Notes: a model not told the origin generated them from the letters alone. A DNA stretch of 64,000 nucleotides from Cephalopachus bancanus (GCA_027257055.1 JAPVLO010000138.1:3906001-3970000); one strand, 5' to 3'. Shown: positions 1 through 12,917, counted from the first letter of the stretch. Made by a program: numbers and translations.

Positions 1-2955
1 TTCTCAACCTTAATCCCCATGACTGTACTAATTTGTCTTCTAACTTTGCAAGAATAACAGAAGTACTCAGAATCTTGGAGTGAAAAGTTGAAGGAAACCA
101 AATGGGTGAAACTGCAAAGTGGCTACACGCTCAAGTTTGATTATCCATGTGGATGGGGGACCCACTAAGAATATAAGTTGAAAGAAATTTGAAGTAGAGC
201 GAAGAAAATGTCTATGATGCTTTTTCTTCATACGTTCTTACCTCTGTCTTTCCTCACACTCAGACACTCCTTTCCTCATGTTGGAAGAAAGATTTTAGGA
301 ATTCCATGCACAGAAATTGTGAGGAAATTGTCAATTTAACCAGAATATGATTATTTCGGGTTTTATGTAATAAAAATGAAATGTGAATTAACTATTAGAA
401 TTGTCATAGAGATCGATAATGGGGAAAATAGGACATGGTCCAAAAAGTAAACTTCAGTCTCTGTGGAAATTTCCCCCATTTAAAAGATAATTTTTAACTA
501 AAGACGAGAAAGTAAAGTATAGTGATTTATCGTCTCTTTCATAAAAATGCTTATATTCTATTTAACTGGAGGCATAGAGAAAAGGTAGCTAAAACAGGCT
601 TTTGAAAGGTAGCAAATTAAGTTGGGGGCAATTATATTTTTCATGTGGGTATTTCAGCACATATGTTTTGCATTAATTGCCGCAATAAATTCTGGTAACC
701 TGGCAAAGAGCAAAAATAGCATATTGATGACATCAGGCTTCCAAAGCAGAAAGCTGCTTCTAGTATCTTGCTTTCTTCACTGTAACATTAAAAAAAAAAA
801 AAATTCTGATGTGTTATCCGTTATGTTCCCAAAGAGTTATCCAACCTCTTAGGCTATTGGCACATTTTCCATGAGCAACAGTGAAGGGTTAGCAACAAAC
901 TTTTTTCTCCCTTTTGCTTCTGGAGAATTTAAGTCAATAACTCCTTTCCCTATTATTTGATTTTTTTACATGCCTATATTTGGGTTTGTGGAACTCTCAA
1001 ATCAAGGCAAATGTAAACTTGACTTTAAAAGTTCCAAATTGAGTTATTTTCTTTTAAGACAAAAATCTGGACTGATTACATCGCAGGGCCTCAAAACAGT
1101 TGGAACAAAAAGAGAATTATGGGTTAACATTTATTAATGAGAAATCTGTTTAGTGAATATAGAAATAACTTCATCTTGGAACTTTTATATATTCATTATG
1201 GGGAGGTGAATTTATCTTTTTTCATGTAATAACAAAGATAGATGAATAAATTACAGGTCCAGTAGAATGAAAAACTCTTCACATAAGGTTTAAAATTTGA
1301 CTTTTTGCCTGTGATAAAGTTGACATCCAATCAACATGAAAGTTTAGTTTTTCGTATCGACCTCAGAATGATTAAGGGAAATGAAATGTAACTTGTTAGT
1401 AGGTGACATGTATTTATTTCATGATTTTCAAACCCAACTTAGCGATTAGTAAATGTGTATATACACTATGGAGAGCTATATTCTTTCATTGCATACTATG
1501 GCAGTCTTCCCACTGAGGGGAGGTTAGGCTGGGAAGCCAATCTGCAATTTCTTCCATGTGGATTATCTAACTAATCCTCTGGGTAAGCAAAACACCACTT
1601 GGAGGAAAAGTCCATTTGCAGCACCGTGTGCATGGCACTAATAGCATTGTCTCTTATTTCCACACTGTGAGCAAAATGTTATGGGTAAATACACAACTTT
1701 TGAGCTCACAAGGCATGACATTTTATTTTTTTTTTTTTTGAATTACAAATAGTTGGTAAGAAGAAATAAAAGCAACCATTTGTTTATGTTGTCACTATTG
1801 ACATTTGTTCATTTTCCATAACTGTTCCCTAATCATCTGTAATAGTCAAAGATGGCGTAAAGGCTAGAGTTATATTAAAATGGTGAAAGTTTTTCTCACA
1901 TGTGCCAAGGCTGGTTATGGTAGATTTTATATTTTTACAGAATTTAAGGAATTAGATCCTTATGGAAACAAGAAAGGGAATTAAAATGGGCTTTTTTTTA
2001 AAATTAAGCGTGTAAACAACACCAAATCTAATTATTGCCAAGTATTGGAAATATTTTAAAAGAGGTAGAATAAAAGGGAAAGTATTTTTCTCCTGGTTTA
2101 CTTTTACTATCTGGTTTGTTATAGATAAGTTAATACTCATTTACATTAGATAACTGAAAAAGATAAGCTCTGAGATTTTCTTATAGTATTCTCCACACTT
2201 CTGATCTAAATTCTAATGCTTTGATTATCCTTGTTCTCTGAAAAAAAGATCTCCAAGTATAATTGTATGTGTTTCATCTGACTGAACTAGTTAATCTCTG
2301 CTTACAATGGTGGTTTTCTTATATTTTGATATACAATTGCTTTTCTTAGACATTTATATTTTGTATAAGATAATTTTTCTTACTTTTGAAAGTGACATTC
2401 AAAATCATTCTAAATGCTTTCCTATTCAAACAAATTATATAAAATGCAAGGGAAAAGAACTAAAAAGATATAAAATTAGTAATATCCCTTTAAATCTCCA
2501 TTCTAAAGGTCATCCTTTGGAAATTAGCTAAGAATATTTAGTTTTATGTTCCACCAGGTTTGTGGTAGGTTTACTACCTTAACCTTGGCAGTGAAGACTC
2601 TGAAACTCTAAATTTAATTTCAAAGACACAAGTTTAAGAACCATTAAAATGATTCCAGAAAATTGTTGCTGTATAATTGATTGCTTATTGCATAATAATA
2701 ATTGACATTTCATTTAGAATCATTTGTTTGTTTACCAATCATTGCATACCTGAGGATTAGTTAAACACTGGACTTTAGGAAAAAGGCAATAAGGATTGTA
2801 TGCTTTATGCCCTTGAAAATGTCGATTTCAGTGGGATAGACGACCCCAAAATGAATATTTTATTTAAAAATTATGTTATAACATAGATATGAAAATTATA
2901 AAAATGCAATCAGAATCTTCAAAGAAGGGTACAATTCAAGTCCCCAAACAGAGTA
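1..2955. other. Unique AT-rich non-coding interval
   Basis: I recognise no gene, exon or repeat family here. The stretch is AT-rich, with short homopolymers (an A run near 790-802 and a T run near 1724-1739). The short reading frames (at most 76 codons) show no domain, no codon bias and no splice context. It reads as old intergenic or intronic DNA. Confidence 0.6.
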
Positions 2956-3018
2956 GATTTTTTTAAGGTAAAAGATAAAAGGGAGACAGAAAGGATTTTT
3001 TTAAGGTAAAAGATAAAA
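2956..3018 (+). repeat. 25-bp exact direct repeat with a 38-bp period
   Basis: The same 25 bases (GATTTTTTT followed by AAGGTAAAAGATAAAA) occur at 2956-2980 and 2994-3018, separated by 13 bases. This is a small partial tandem duplication. The exact match suggests a recent slippage event; I see no larger repeat that explains it. Confidence 0.9.
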
Positions 3019-3250
3019 ATAAATTCCTAAAAATAAGAGGTAGGAGATTAAATGACTTGCCTCTAAGTTCATGTGGTGGGGATGATTATAACCTAGATTT
3101 TTCTTAACTGCATGTAACTTTAAAAATAATTTAAGTGAGTGCATAATAAACACACATTTATAAAACACTTCTGAAATACCTGCATATTCATAAATAGTTA
3201 TTCTTAATAAGTACTTACCTAAGCTAATGTCAGTTCTGTGTCATCCATGT

Positions 3251-3266
3251 ATGCACACGTGTGCAT
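3251..3266. other. 16-bp perfect palindrome centred on an E-box
   Basis: ATGCACACGTGTGCAT is its own reverse complement and has CACGTG at its centre, the core bound by bHLH factors such as USF and MYC. The alternating purine-pyrimidine stretch could also favour Z-DNA. One such site may occur by chance in 64 kb, so function is not implied. Confidence 0.4.
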
Positions 3267-3600
3267 GTGCGTTTATTGGAAACACATGTGGCTGAATAGC
3301 AAAAGGAACCATCCTCAAATAGAAACTGCTGGAGGTGCTATTCATAGTCTGAATACACTACCCTCAAAAAACCCACACTGAAGCTGATTTGAATTCTACC
3401 TTCTCTTTCACCAATAAATTAAAAGTTTCCTGGCTGTCCGCAGTGCTATTGTTTGAGGCAAACATTTAACACCATGCTGCTGACATGCAAAGAAAAGAGC
3501 CGCAATTTTGGAATAAACTGATAAGCATGTGGTACCTTATTTTATCCTGGGAGGACCCTTGTAAAGACCCAAACTTATACTTTGAAGAGCTTATGTGTGT

Positions 3601-3617
3601 GGGCGGGTGGGTGGGGG
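3601..3617 (+). other. Canonical G-quadruplex motif with single-base loops
   Basis: GGGCGGGTGGGTGGGGG has four G tracts joined by 1-nt loops (C, T, T). This is the arrangement known to give very stable parallel quadruplexes. It follows a short GT run in otherwise AT-rich DNA. It also contains GC-box/GT-box cores of the kind bound by SP/KLF factors. There is no adjacent promoter or gene. Confidence 0.6.
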
Positions 3618-4641
3618 TGTCTATGGTTGTAGACATCAGTCAAATTTATATTGTCATGACCCAAATAAATGGTATATATGACATTTTAGATGATTCAGAT
3701 ATAGTTATCCTGCGGAATATGAAGTCAAAGCTATATTCTGAGTTTAGTTTTCCTGAAATTTAGACCAATTTATTTGTTCCATAGTGGGCTTCTTTTGAAA
3801 TAAACGTGTGTGTGTGTTGGGATATCAAAGTGTCCAGAGGATGTTTCTAAATTGAAATTTAATTTTTCATCACTACATTATTTGTCTCCTGTGATAGAAT
3901 TCTCAATCCTTATATCCAAGGGGCTTCTAGGAACACTTTTATTTCTAAAGGAAATACTGTTTTAGAGTTGTTCTTTAGGTAGACTTACATATCATAGTCT
4001 ATGCTCACAGCCATCAGTCAAACCCTAACTGAACAGACAGTCTTTAGTAACCTGAAGGTTAATCTCAAGATTTTATAATACGATAAAAATACCAAGATAG
4101 CCAGATTTTGTGGAGTGAAAGCAAAAGGCATATGCTGTAGTTTTACCTATTTGCCTTCGTGGTTATTAATGTTTCATAAATCAATAAAATGTTTTCATTT
4201 TTCACTGTTTAATTTTTTTCAAAAATGTCTTTCTGCATTGGAAAGGAGCAGGCTGTTCTTTTATTTCTGAAACACTTTAAAAAAGCAAAAAAGTGCGAAG
4301 AATATACCTTTTACATAATCACTAATGTCCTGCTTTTAGAAACGTTTACATTTTGGGAAACACAGTTTAGTTGTCTAAATGATTCATAATATCAGTTGAC
4401 AATGCACAGAAATGAGACCCACTATTCTGAGAACTGTTATCGAACTGAAGTTGTCAGTGTGCTAAGAATTCATTGAGAGTAGAATGTCCCCACTCGTTTA
4501 TATAAGAGAGTTATTTTATTATAAGTACACATTTCCTATTGATATTTGGATAGCTGCTTTTTCCATAATAGTATTGATATCAGTATGGCTTATAGGCTTA
4601 TCCTATTAAAAGGAGGGGGAAAAAGGACATTTTAACACTTT

Positions 4642-4956
4642 AGAAACAGCAAGCCGGGCTCGGTGGCTCAGCCTGTAATTCCGTGCTTTGGGAGGCTGAG
4701 GTGAGCAGATTGCCTGAGCCCGCGGGTTCGAGACCCGCCTGGGCAGGCGAGACCTCATCTCTACAATAAATCAAAAAATAATCCGGGCGTGGTAGTGCGT
4801 GCCTGTAATTCCGGCTACTTGGAAGGCTGAGGCGGAAAGATCGCCGGAGCCCAGCAGGTCGAGGCTGCGGTGGCCTGGAGCAGCCGCTGCACTCCAGTTT
4901 GGGTGACGGAGTGAGACTCCAACTCAAAAAAAACAAAAACAAAAAAAGAAACAGCA
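4642..4956 (+). mobile_element. Young dimeric Alu with target-site duplication
   Basis: A full-length two-arm 7SL-derived SINE lies at about 4653-4946, ending in an A-rich tail. It is flanked by a 10-bp target-site duplication, AGAAACAGCA (4642-4651 and 4947-4956). The left arm holds the A-box region with CTCAGCC (one base shorter than the human CTCACGCC) and a B-box-like GGTTCGAGACC, so it carries relics of an internal Pol III promoter. The linker is CTACAATAAATC. The CpG richness indicates youth. Confidence 0.93.
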
Positions 4957-6510
4957 GACAGGTAACATTTACTAAAGTGTCCAGGTTTAAGTAAAATTTT
5001 GGTCTGTGCTTTTTTTTTGATCCCTTTACTTAGGAAAACAAAGACATCTTACTGGGAGACTGTTTTGATTTCAAGGAGTTCCCCCTACTGTTGGCAAAGA
5101 TTGAGATGAGGCAGCTAATTGCAATTTCTTCTATAATTAAGATCTGTAGTGAAGTAAATCCAAAATTATTGCCCAGGAGAAGAGCTAATGAGAAAGAAAC
5201 AGTGGAGGGCATTACCGTCTTGTCCAGAAATCTTCTATCCTATAAATAAACTGTTGCAATATCATGCGACAAGAAGTTGTTCACAAAAATGTTGAGCGTG
5301 GCAAGAAATGTATAACACAACAATTTCTGACAATATTTTTAGCTGGTCATTTTATTTAAAACTTAAAAATTAATATTTCTGTGGCACGAAATGACTGTTA
5401 AATTTAACATAGGTCACAGGAAGTTTTATCTGTACAAAATTGATGGATAAAAGTTGACTTCATTTATAATTTAACATTTTTATAATTTTTACTCTATGAA
5501 ATACAATATTACTTAGATCTATTAAAGTCTTCTTATTATGCTCAGATAGAAATTAAAAAATGCAAATAGAAAGCCCACTGGAGCAATTAAATTAAGAATA
5601 TGTAAGCACAATAGATAAATGTTATTTTAAAGTGCAAATTATCCAAATTTTTTCTCAATGTCTTTCCTGGTATGTACAGTAAAACTAAAAAGCTGATCTT
5701 TGGTGGACTCTTGTCAGAAAATAAATCTTGACTTTTTAATTCTATGTTATGCTTGACCAGAGAATTACACAGAGAATTATAAACACTGAGAACAAAATTC
5801 TTTCTTTCTGTATCATTTTCTTCTACTTGTGACATATAAAAATCATTCAGAAGCAGATTAAGGAACTCTGTGAAGTCCTGTAACCTACAACAAAGTTACT
5901 CTGTTTATTATAACAGAAAGTGATGAAAATGATAAAGATAAGTATTTGTAATGTGACTGGGAAAATTACAATGATGGCATGAATAGAAAATAAAATGTCA
6001 TTATTCTCCAGTAAAAGCAAGATGTAATCAAAGAATGAGCTTATTTTCTGTTGTAGTGGTTTAATAATTATTTGTACTTGGCTGTAAAAGCCCCTTACAA
6101 CTGAAGGTTTTACAAGAAAACATGTCTATTATTCTAAGAGTCTGAATTCTTTAGTCATTAAAGCCTACTATTCGCCTTGAAATCATAATGTGATAATTAT
6201 TTATGACTCAATGTTTTCATAAAACTCAGCTATAGCATAACCACAAAGCATATTGATGTATTAATAGATAATTGGAAAGATCTTCTGCTTTAGTAAAAGA
6301 TTGTGGCATTTAATTTTTAAAATTATGTAAGCACTGTCTGTATATTTACAGCACTTAAGAATCTGTCAAGATATGAATATTGGTTTAACTCTCAGTCTTT
6401 CTAAGTGAACAAGTAGCAGCTATGAATTAGAATTTTAAAATGTCCTTTAAAAGTTCTCAAGGTGCTAACAATTCTTTAAGAGTGAAGACTCCAGAAATGT
6501 GTATCTCAAG
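4957..6510. other. Unique AT-rich non-coding interval
   Basis: No recognisable gene or repeat. It contains only scattered short frames without domain content. Confidence 0.55.
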
Positions 6511-6690
6511 TTTTCTTTTTTTTAATTAGATATATTTTTATTTTAAAATTGTGGGGTACAGTTAAGGGTTAGGTATACAAATATTCATTGTTCAGGTACC
6601 CTTGTTGATGAGGTATGTCCCCCCTTCCCCAGACAGATATCAACTACCATTAATGTTCAATCTGTCCTTACCAACTGAAAACGTTTTTTC
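6511..6690 (-). mobile_element. Truncated L1 3' end
   Basis: A T-rich run at 6511-6523 is followed by sequence whose reverse complement reads GTACCCCACAATTTTAAAAT followed by A-rich sequence. That is the usual end of primate L1 3' UTRs. A C-rich stretch near 6617-6630 corresponds to the G-rich polypurine tract of the L1 3' UTR. The fragment is severely 5' truncated. A related copy lies at 53384-53520 in the same orientation. Confidence 0.7.
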
Positions 6691-7297
6691 AAACTATTTC
6701 AATAGCTGAGTCCTTTTAAAAATCTTGATGCATTCCCATTAGTTAATTAGAAAGAAGATGGTGTTAGTTTCTTGGGATCTGCTGCTCTTTATGACACTTC
6801 CAATACAAATGAGCAATTATCAGGAATGGGTTTGGGATTGAGTCTCTCCCTTAGACAGAGGACAGGAAAGGAAGAGAAAGCATGACTCCCAAGAATCTTA
6901 TCCACAATACAGCGCCCAGCACAGTACAATGTGATGGCAGAGATCGTTGGCAAGCAAAACGACCAGGTTTCTTCCTCTCCATCGGGGAGCGTTACCAATG
7001 TATGCCAACTGACACTCTTCTTGCACATTTACTTCATTCTACACCTTCTGATTCCCATCAGAAACCATACTTCCTTCTTTCCAGCAGCCCTAACCAATGC
7101 AGTGCCTACCTGAAAGCCAGCCAAATCAAGAGTCTAATCTAAGTAAGGATTGTCTTCTCACAAATGTAAGACCCTTCTCCAATCCATACATCTCTACTTA
7201 CAAGCAGTTAAGACTAGCGACGTTAAATCATGTAAGATAAAAAAACAGAACCATATCTATGTAGACTTGGGACAGTGATTTCAAATACAACTTTGCT
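6691..7297. other. Unassigned interval, mid part richer in GC
   Basis: No gene is recognised. The section at about 6780-7140 is less AT-rich than its surroundings and has overlapping short frames on both strands, but no domain. It could be an old repeat (for example an LTR) that I cannot name, or unique DNA. Confidence 0.4.
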
Positions 7298-7364
7298 CCA
7301 AAAGACCTCAACTGTTTATATATCAACTTACATTTTGCCCAAAAGACCTCAACCATTTATATAT
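7298..7364 (+). repeat. Imperfect 26-bp tandem duplication, period 41 bp
   Basis: CCAAAAGACCTCAAC plus TTTATATAT occurs at 7298-7323 and again at 7339-7364 with two mismatches. It is a local partial duplication that lies directly at the left edge of the larger diverged duplicate beginning about 7362. Confidence 0.8.
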
Positions 7365-7670
7365 TTTAGTATGTCAAGTGACACATAATTATCATTTGGT
7401 ACATATCAAATTATTACTTACACACAGTCACACAGTGAGTCATGGAAACCCTCAAGAATTGCAAATATCATCTAATGATCTATGAATACCAACAAGGTAA
7501 ATTCTACTGTGCAAATCTTATATAAAACTTAGAGAAATCAAATGATTATTTTGATATAACCTACAATTGAATGAGCTGTCTTTATTGAAATGAATGTTGG
7601 TAATATAATTTAATTTAAATGTGAGGGTATATTCTCATGTTTTCAAAAGAATCATAACATTTAAAAACAC
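7362..7670 (+). repeat. Copy A of a diverged ~300-bp duplication
   Basis: The segment aligns collinearly with 9008-9300. Shared words in the same order include ATTGCAAATAT, AGAGAAATCAAA, ACAATTGAATGAG, ATGAATG.TGGT and TGAGGGT.TATTCTCAT. Identity by eye is about 70%, with small indels. It may be an ancient local segmental duplication or two copies of an interspersed repeat I do not recognise. Confidence 0.75.
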
Positions 7671-9007
7671 TTCTAATTTATATCACTTTCGGTTAAAAAG
7701 TTAATATGCACCATGTAACTCTTTGAATGTAAACAATTCTGAAATTAATAAAATAATGTTTCCTGTTACACACCAAAAACATTTGCAAATGACATCAGTA
7801 GAATATGAATCTAGTAAAAGACAATTTATATCTTTGGTAAATAACTGACCCGAGACAGTCATTAAATAATTAAGTCATCTATGTTTCCACTTTTCCCTAA
7901 GAAAAATTTCTCTTTTTTTGTCAAGATGTGCCAGGGTGAACTCAGGCTTTTCAACAATTGAAATAAATCATCCATATTGCAAGTTGTCACTCAAACTCAG
8001 ACTTCAATACGATGATATCTGCACATCACAATCCATCGGCCTATCCTACCTGTCTTGGCATTCGAATGGCAGAACCCTGCGAAAGAAAATGATCAGGTCT
8101 ACACACGTTTTGAGAGACGAAATTCTAGTAACCAGAGTTCTTGCCTAATCAGTGTGGGATTTAATTTGTATTATGAAGTTAGATTTAGTCAGTGTATCCA
8201 GAGAAATCACTCAGAGACTTCCTTTCAAATTCCATTGACTTTCTCTTCTCTCTATTATGCTAGTCTCAAATTGTTATATAAGAGATCACAGGACACTTGA
8301 GGTTTGTATCCCGGGAAGTCCCAAGTTAGCAACCATTCACTTTAAAGTGTTTAGAATTCTTAAATTGTGTTATTTAAATCTAGCTACAAACAAATGGCAC
8401 CTTACAAATCCAAAATTGGTGCTTTAAAAAGCATTTTAATGTCAATTATTCTATTCTACTAGGTCATATATTGAGGGTTGATTACAAATATAATTCAGAA
8501 GCCCAACTGGAACTGCAGTTAGATAATACATTAGGTTTACAAGAACGCTGAGTAAGTACAGCACGTTATAAACTCATGGTGTTTTTAAATACATTGATAT
8601 TACTTGTGAGATACCCAGAGCAGATATAATTATGTTTGACAGACAGAATCAAAAATAATGCTGCTAATTGTTTTTCTTATTTATACTAAATGGAGTACAG
8701 TGACAATTCAATCTGTGAGTAAAGCAATAAATTATATTAGTCTACTACACTTATTTTAATTGAATGTATGGTAAAATTATTTTTTTCAGGTTAGCGATTG
8801 TTCTTTGAGTAGAAACCAAATGCGGGTGTAATCAGTCCAGTCCTTTTCCCATCATCGTTATCATCAGAGAAAACTTAAGGATATTTAGTTCTTTTGTTAG
8901 CAACTTACATTCCAATGAGTTATTTACTAAATGGAGACAATGTTAATCATATCTTCTTTACTGCAAACGCTTTTCTCTGGTTACTAATATTGAAATTAAA
9001 ACAGCCA
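7671..9007. other. Unique AT-rich interval between the two duplicate copies
   Basis: No known repeat or gene is recognised. Overlapping frames of 76-81 codons lie at 7918-8300, without domains or codon structure. Confidence 0.5.
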
Positions 9008-9300
9008 TGCATTTTAGCATATGGAGTACATAATTGTCATTTAGAACCTGTGACATTACTACTTACTGTCATACAGTGCGTCACATAAACCCCAAAGACA
9101 TTGCAAATATGGATTTATAAATATTAGTAAGGTAAGTTCTTCTATGCAAATTTTATGCAAAACCCAGAGAAATCAAACAATTACTGTGAGATAACCAACA
9201 ATTGAATGAGGTATATCTTTAAAATGAATGCTGGTCATATAACTAACTTAAAGATGAGGGTGTATTCTCATATTTTCACAAACTTCTTAACACTGATTGA
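9008..9300 (+). repeat. Copy B of a diverged ~300-bp duplication
   Basis: Partner of 7362-7670, about 1.65 kb downstream in direct orientation. Similarity may resume further on: 7700-7730 and 9424-9450 share CAC.ATGTAA-type words. If so, the original duplicated unit was longer and has been interrupted. Confidence 0.75.
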
Positions 9301-9759
9301 CCTGAAATATAATCTATAACACTGATTAATTGGTAGAGTTTTTTATTATTTTGAGAGATTTTGAAAGATAATTAGGAATGCTGTTAATTTCCAAACTCAT
9401 ATCATGGGTAATAATTCAATTATGGAAATTACACTATGTAATTCATGAAGCAGCTCTCTGTTTTGTTTTATCTAAATATAATTGCTTCTCTTTGGGATTA
9501 ATTTATTGTGAGTAAAATCCTTTAATCACTAAGGATTTTTAATATAATAGGCTAAGTTTATGGGTTTTTCTTTCACCAGCAAAACTTGCAGAATCTAACT
9601 TTGAGAACTGTATCTCTTTTAAGTTGTAATGACCAAGCACCCTTCTTATACTCAATGTATTTATCATGTTACCAGGTAACCAAGTATCTTCCCTTAAATT
9701 AGTGCTTGAAAATTTAGAAATCTGATGTTATCAAATGTTTCGGTTTTTTGCTTAATAAT
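9301..9759. other. AT-rich interval without recognised elements
   Basis: Nothing is recognisable except the possible weak continuation of duplicate copy B near 9424-9450. Confidence 0.5.
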
Positions 9760-10082
9760 TTAGATTACTGTTTCCTTTTTTTTTTTTTTTTTGAGTTGGA
9801 GTCTCACTCTGTCACCCAGACTGGAGAGCAGTGGCCACACCCGGTCACCGCAGCCTCAACCTGCTGGGCTCCAGTGATCCTTCCACCTCAGCCTTCCAAG
9901 TAGCTGGAATTACAGGCATGCGCTACCACAGCCCGGCTGATTTTTTTATTTATTGTAGAGATGAGGTCTTGCTGCCCAGGCGGGTCTCGAACCCACGGGC
10001 TCAGGCAATCCACTCACCTCAGCCTCCCAAAGGCGCGGGATTACAGGCTGAGCCACCGAGCCCGGCTTAGATTAATGTTTCC
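9760..10082 (-). mobile_element. Young dimeric Alu, 16-bp target-site duplication
   Basis: An inverted full-length Alu of the young type lies at about 9776-10066, its tail seen as a T run from 9776. The flanking duplications are TTAGATTACTGTTTCC (9760-9775) and the same with one C-to-A change (10067-10082). It shares the diagnostic linker (reverse complement GATTT..TTATTGTAGAG) and the AGCCACCGAGCCCGGC end. The frame 9831-10070 is an Alu antisense artefact. Confidence 0.93.
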
Positions 10083-12609
10083 TTTGTAAAATAACTAGTT
10101 GATATTATTTTTAAAAAGAGTAGGGCTTTTCATGTGTTGGGAAACACTTTATTGACAGCCTGTGAATATATTGCACAGTGTATGTACTTATATTTTCATG
10201 TGTGTATATATACCTCTGAAAATGATTCTCTCTTATTGTATTTATTGATCTACTGCTCTGGTTCATGTTAATAATGCATGATTAGTTTATGTAACCTTTC
10301 TTTGCATCTTCCATTAGTCAATCCTGGGATTGTTTTCTAATTTAGAAGAAGGATGAGGTAAAACCATAGTTTCCATTATTCAACAGATCCAGACTGACAA
10401 TCAAAATGAGCCTTTGTTATTAATTATATTTTAAGTGCCTCTTTATATTTTAGTTTCTAATCCATTGCAAATTAATACTGTATCGAAAATAAATATTTTC
10501 CTTTCTTTTTAAATAATATATTCAAAATGCAACCACATTCATGTGATATTTTACTTTTCATCTATAACTATTGATTAGTAAGCAAACTTTTCAAGAACTA
10601 GCACAAAGTTATGAGTAAAATCACTTAAGCCTTTGGGGAAAAATATTTTCTTTAAATAAGTAAAGCTTTAAGCAGACAATATTGTAAAGCATATTTTTGC
10701 TTTGGCTTCTCCGCAAATTGGTAGTTAAGCATTTTGCTTGTTATCCATAAGTAAATAGTGCATACACTATTTTATAATACACATTGCAGAATAATATGTT
10801 TTGTATTAGCCAGGGACAATATAAAAATGCCATATCTGATATAGGCAAACAAATATATTGATACATTATGGAAACATATTTAAGGAATTAATTAATTATA
10901 GAATAATATATACATTTACCAAATTTAATGATATTTGAAGTTATTTTGATGTCTTGTTAGCATTATTATTTCCTATTTTGCATTTGTATTTTTTCTTTAA
11001 AACTATAATTACTCTGTCAGAAATTATCAACATATTGAATATTAGCCTATCTTTGTATACAAACGTAGCTTAAAAGACTACAGAAATTTTGTTCCCTTAC
11101 CTTTCTGTGTTTTTTGTTACTTCCTTCTTTTTATTTTCATCATACTCTTATGAAAATAAAGAGTCATGTTTCTGAACACTATCAACAATTGCAACAGCAA
11201 TGTTAACAGCACCAAATAGAAATAATTCATTACTATTACTAACAACTGTGTCTGTGTATTTGTGTTTTATTTTAGTCAATCTACTAGATTCAAAAACAAT
11301 TCAAGGGGAGCTGGGCTGGATCTCTTATCCGTCACATGGGGTAAGTTCAATAAACTATTTAAAGGAAATGTGGTTTTTCTCCATTGTCTCTCTTAGGGAA
11401 CAGATGGAATTATTGATGCATTTTCTAAAGGGAACTCCTATACTTCTGATGACAAATTATGTTTATAAGTCATAAACTTGAAATTTTGTTCAATAGAACC
11501 ATTGAGGATTTTGAAGATTTTTTTCTTCTGAATTTATCAGTTGCTTGAATTGACTTATTAAGTAGTTTAATTATTATTAGTATCATGTCGATGATCTAAG
11601 CATGACCATCTAGCAATTTTTGTAGTGTGATCAGAAGAGATGAACTGATAAGACATCCTAAGTTTCGAGTAACGTAGGAAGTGTGTATTTGGAGATAGTA
11701 TTCTCCTGAGTTATAGTCTTAAAATCAACCTCAGTTGACTGTTTCAAGTGAGATAAGAATTTATTAGTCAACAATAAGCTAATAAACCTATATAGTCATA
11801 ATTTACTTGTTTAAAACGTCTGCAACCTGACTAATCTGTATAAAACTGAGAATATTATAGAGAAAAGAATGAGATCCTGTCTTTATATTTTAAACTTTTT
11901 ATGTAAATTTGGTATTTTATCAAGCCAGACACATTACAGGATATGTGGCATTTTGGTGCTTTGACTGTTTCTAATGAGACTTTTGTGTGGAACATTTTTC
12001 TGTTTTTCGGATAAAAGAAGGTTGTACATTTGTAAAACTGTGGTTCCTACACCATTGTGTAATAAATGCCTGAGCATGCCTTTTTGTTTCCAAGTATAGG
12101 CTGTGAAATATGCAAAATGTGCCATTTTGAAACATTTCTCATAGGAACAAATCTATGCACTCCCTTCCTTCTACAGCAGTCTTCTTTATGAAGAGATTGT
12201 CATTACTTCCACTTAGTATTGGTGTTCCGTGTTTAGGTTTTTGTGCCTGAACTCACTCACTTTGATGGAGAGTACCAGCCCCTTCACCAATGGATGTTTC
12301 CTGTCAGGGATACTTCATCTGTCTGTCATCTTTGTATCTGTTTCTCTTCCTGGAACACCTTGACATTGACAGAATGCCAAAACCTATCCTCAAGCCTTCG
12401 TTAGTTCCTTTGGAGGAGAGAGCGTGAAGTAAGCCAGAATTTGGTTTTCCCATAGGTGTAAAAGGAATCAAATGATTAGGATAAAAGCACAGCCTTGGTT
12501 GTCATAAAGAGCGAATCGAAACCCAAGAAGAGCTGGAAAACTCATTTGAAACTAATCATCCAAAAATCAGACCTAACCTCAGTTTTGATTTCAGAAAGTT
12601 GACTTCTTT
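10083..12609. other. Long AT-rich interval without recognised genes
   Basis: Nothing supports a gene. A 91-codon frame at 11200-11475 has no domain or splice context. The stretch near 12240-12430 has the mixed composition of an old L2-type fossil but is too decayed to assign. Confidence 0.5.
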
Positions 12610-12631
12610 TATTACTTCATCAGAAGTAATA
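12610..12631. repeat. Short inverted repeat, 9-bp arms
   Basis: TATTACTTC, the loop ATCA, then GAAGTAATA form a perfect 9-bp stem. This is a minor structural feature with no terminator context, as expected in a eukaryotic intergenic region. Confidence 0.6.
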
Positions 12632-12917
12632 CAAAACTCAAGGATACCAAAAAAGCAAAAATCACAGCGACATTTCACTAATGGACATAGATGTATTTAA
12701 AAAAAAAAAAAAAAATTAATTTGTATATCAAAGCAACAGTCTACCTTGAATTTTTTTTTTAAAGAAGGTCTAAATAAAACATGACTCTATCTTTTGAGAA
12801 TTAGGGAAAATGAATTCTCCCATTGTTAATCTCATAGATTTTTGAAGCAAAGCTGGCACTTCTATTTCCAGAGCTATGTGGGGAGGCAGAAGGTGAATGT
12901 TCCAGCATCTTGCTATA
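12632..12917. other. Interval with a 16-17 base A run
   Basis: An A run at about 12699-12715 follows AT-rich sequence and has no clear SINE or L1 upstream. Nothing else is recognised. Confidence 0.4.

Larger units (their letters stand above)
3019..4641. other. Unique AT-rich non-coding interval
   Basis: No gene or known repeat is seen apart from the palindrome at 3251-3266 and the G-rich motif at 3601-3617, listed separately. A 92-codon frame at 3485-3763 runs through the G-rich motif and has no recognisable features. Confidence 0.55.

Noticed and set aside
4700..4740. tRNA-like A- and B-box sequences as a tRNA gene
   Set aside because: They are the internal Pol III promoter relics of the Alu; no cloverleaf can be drawn.
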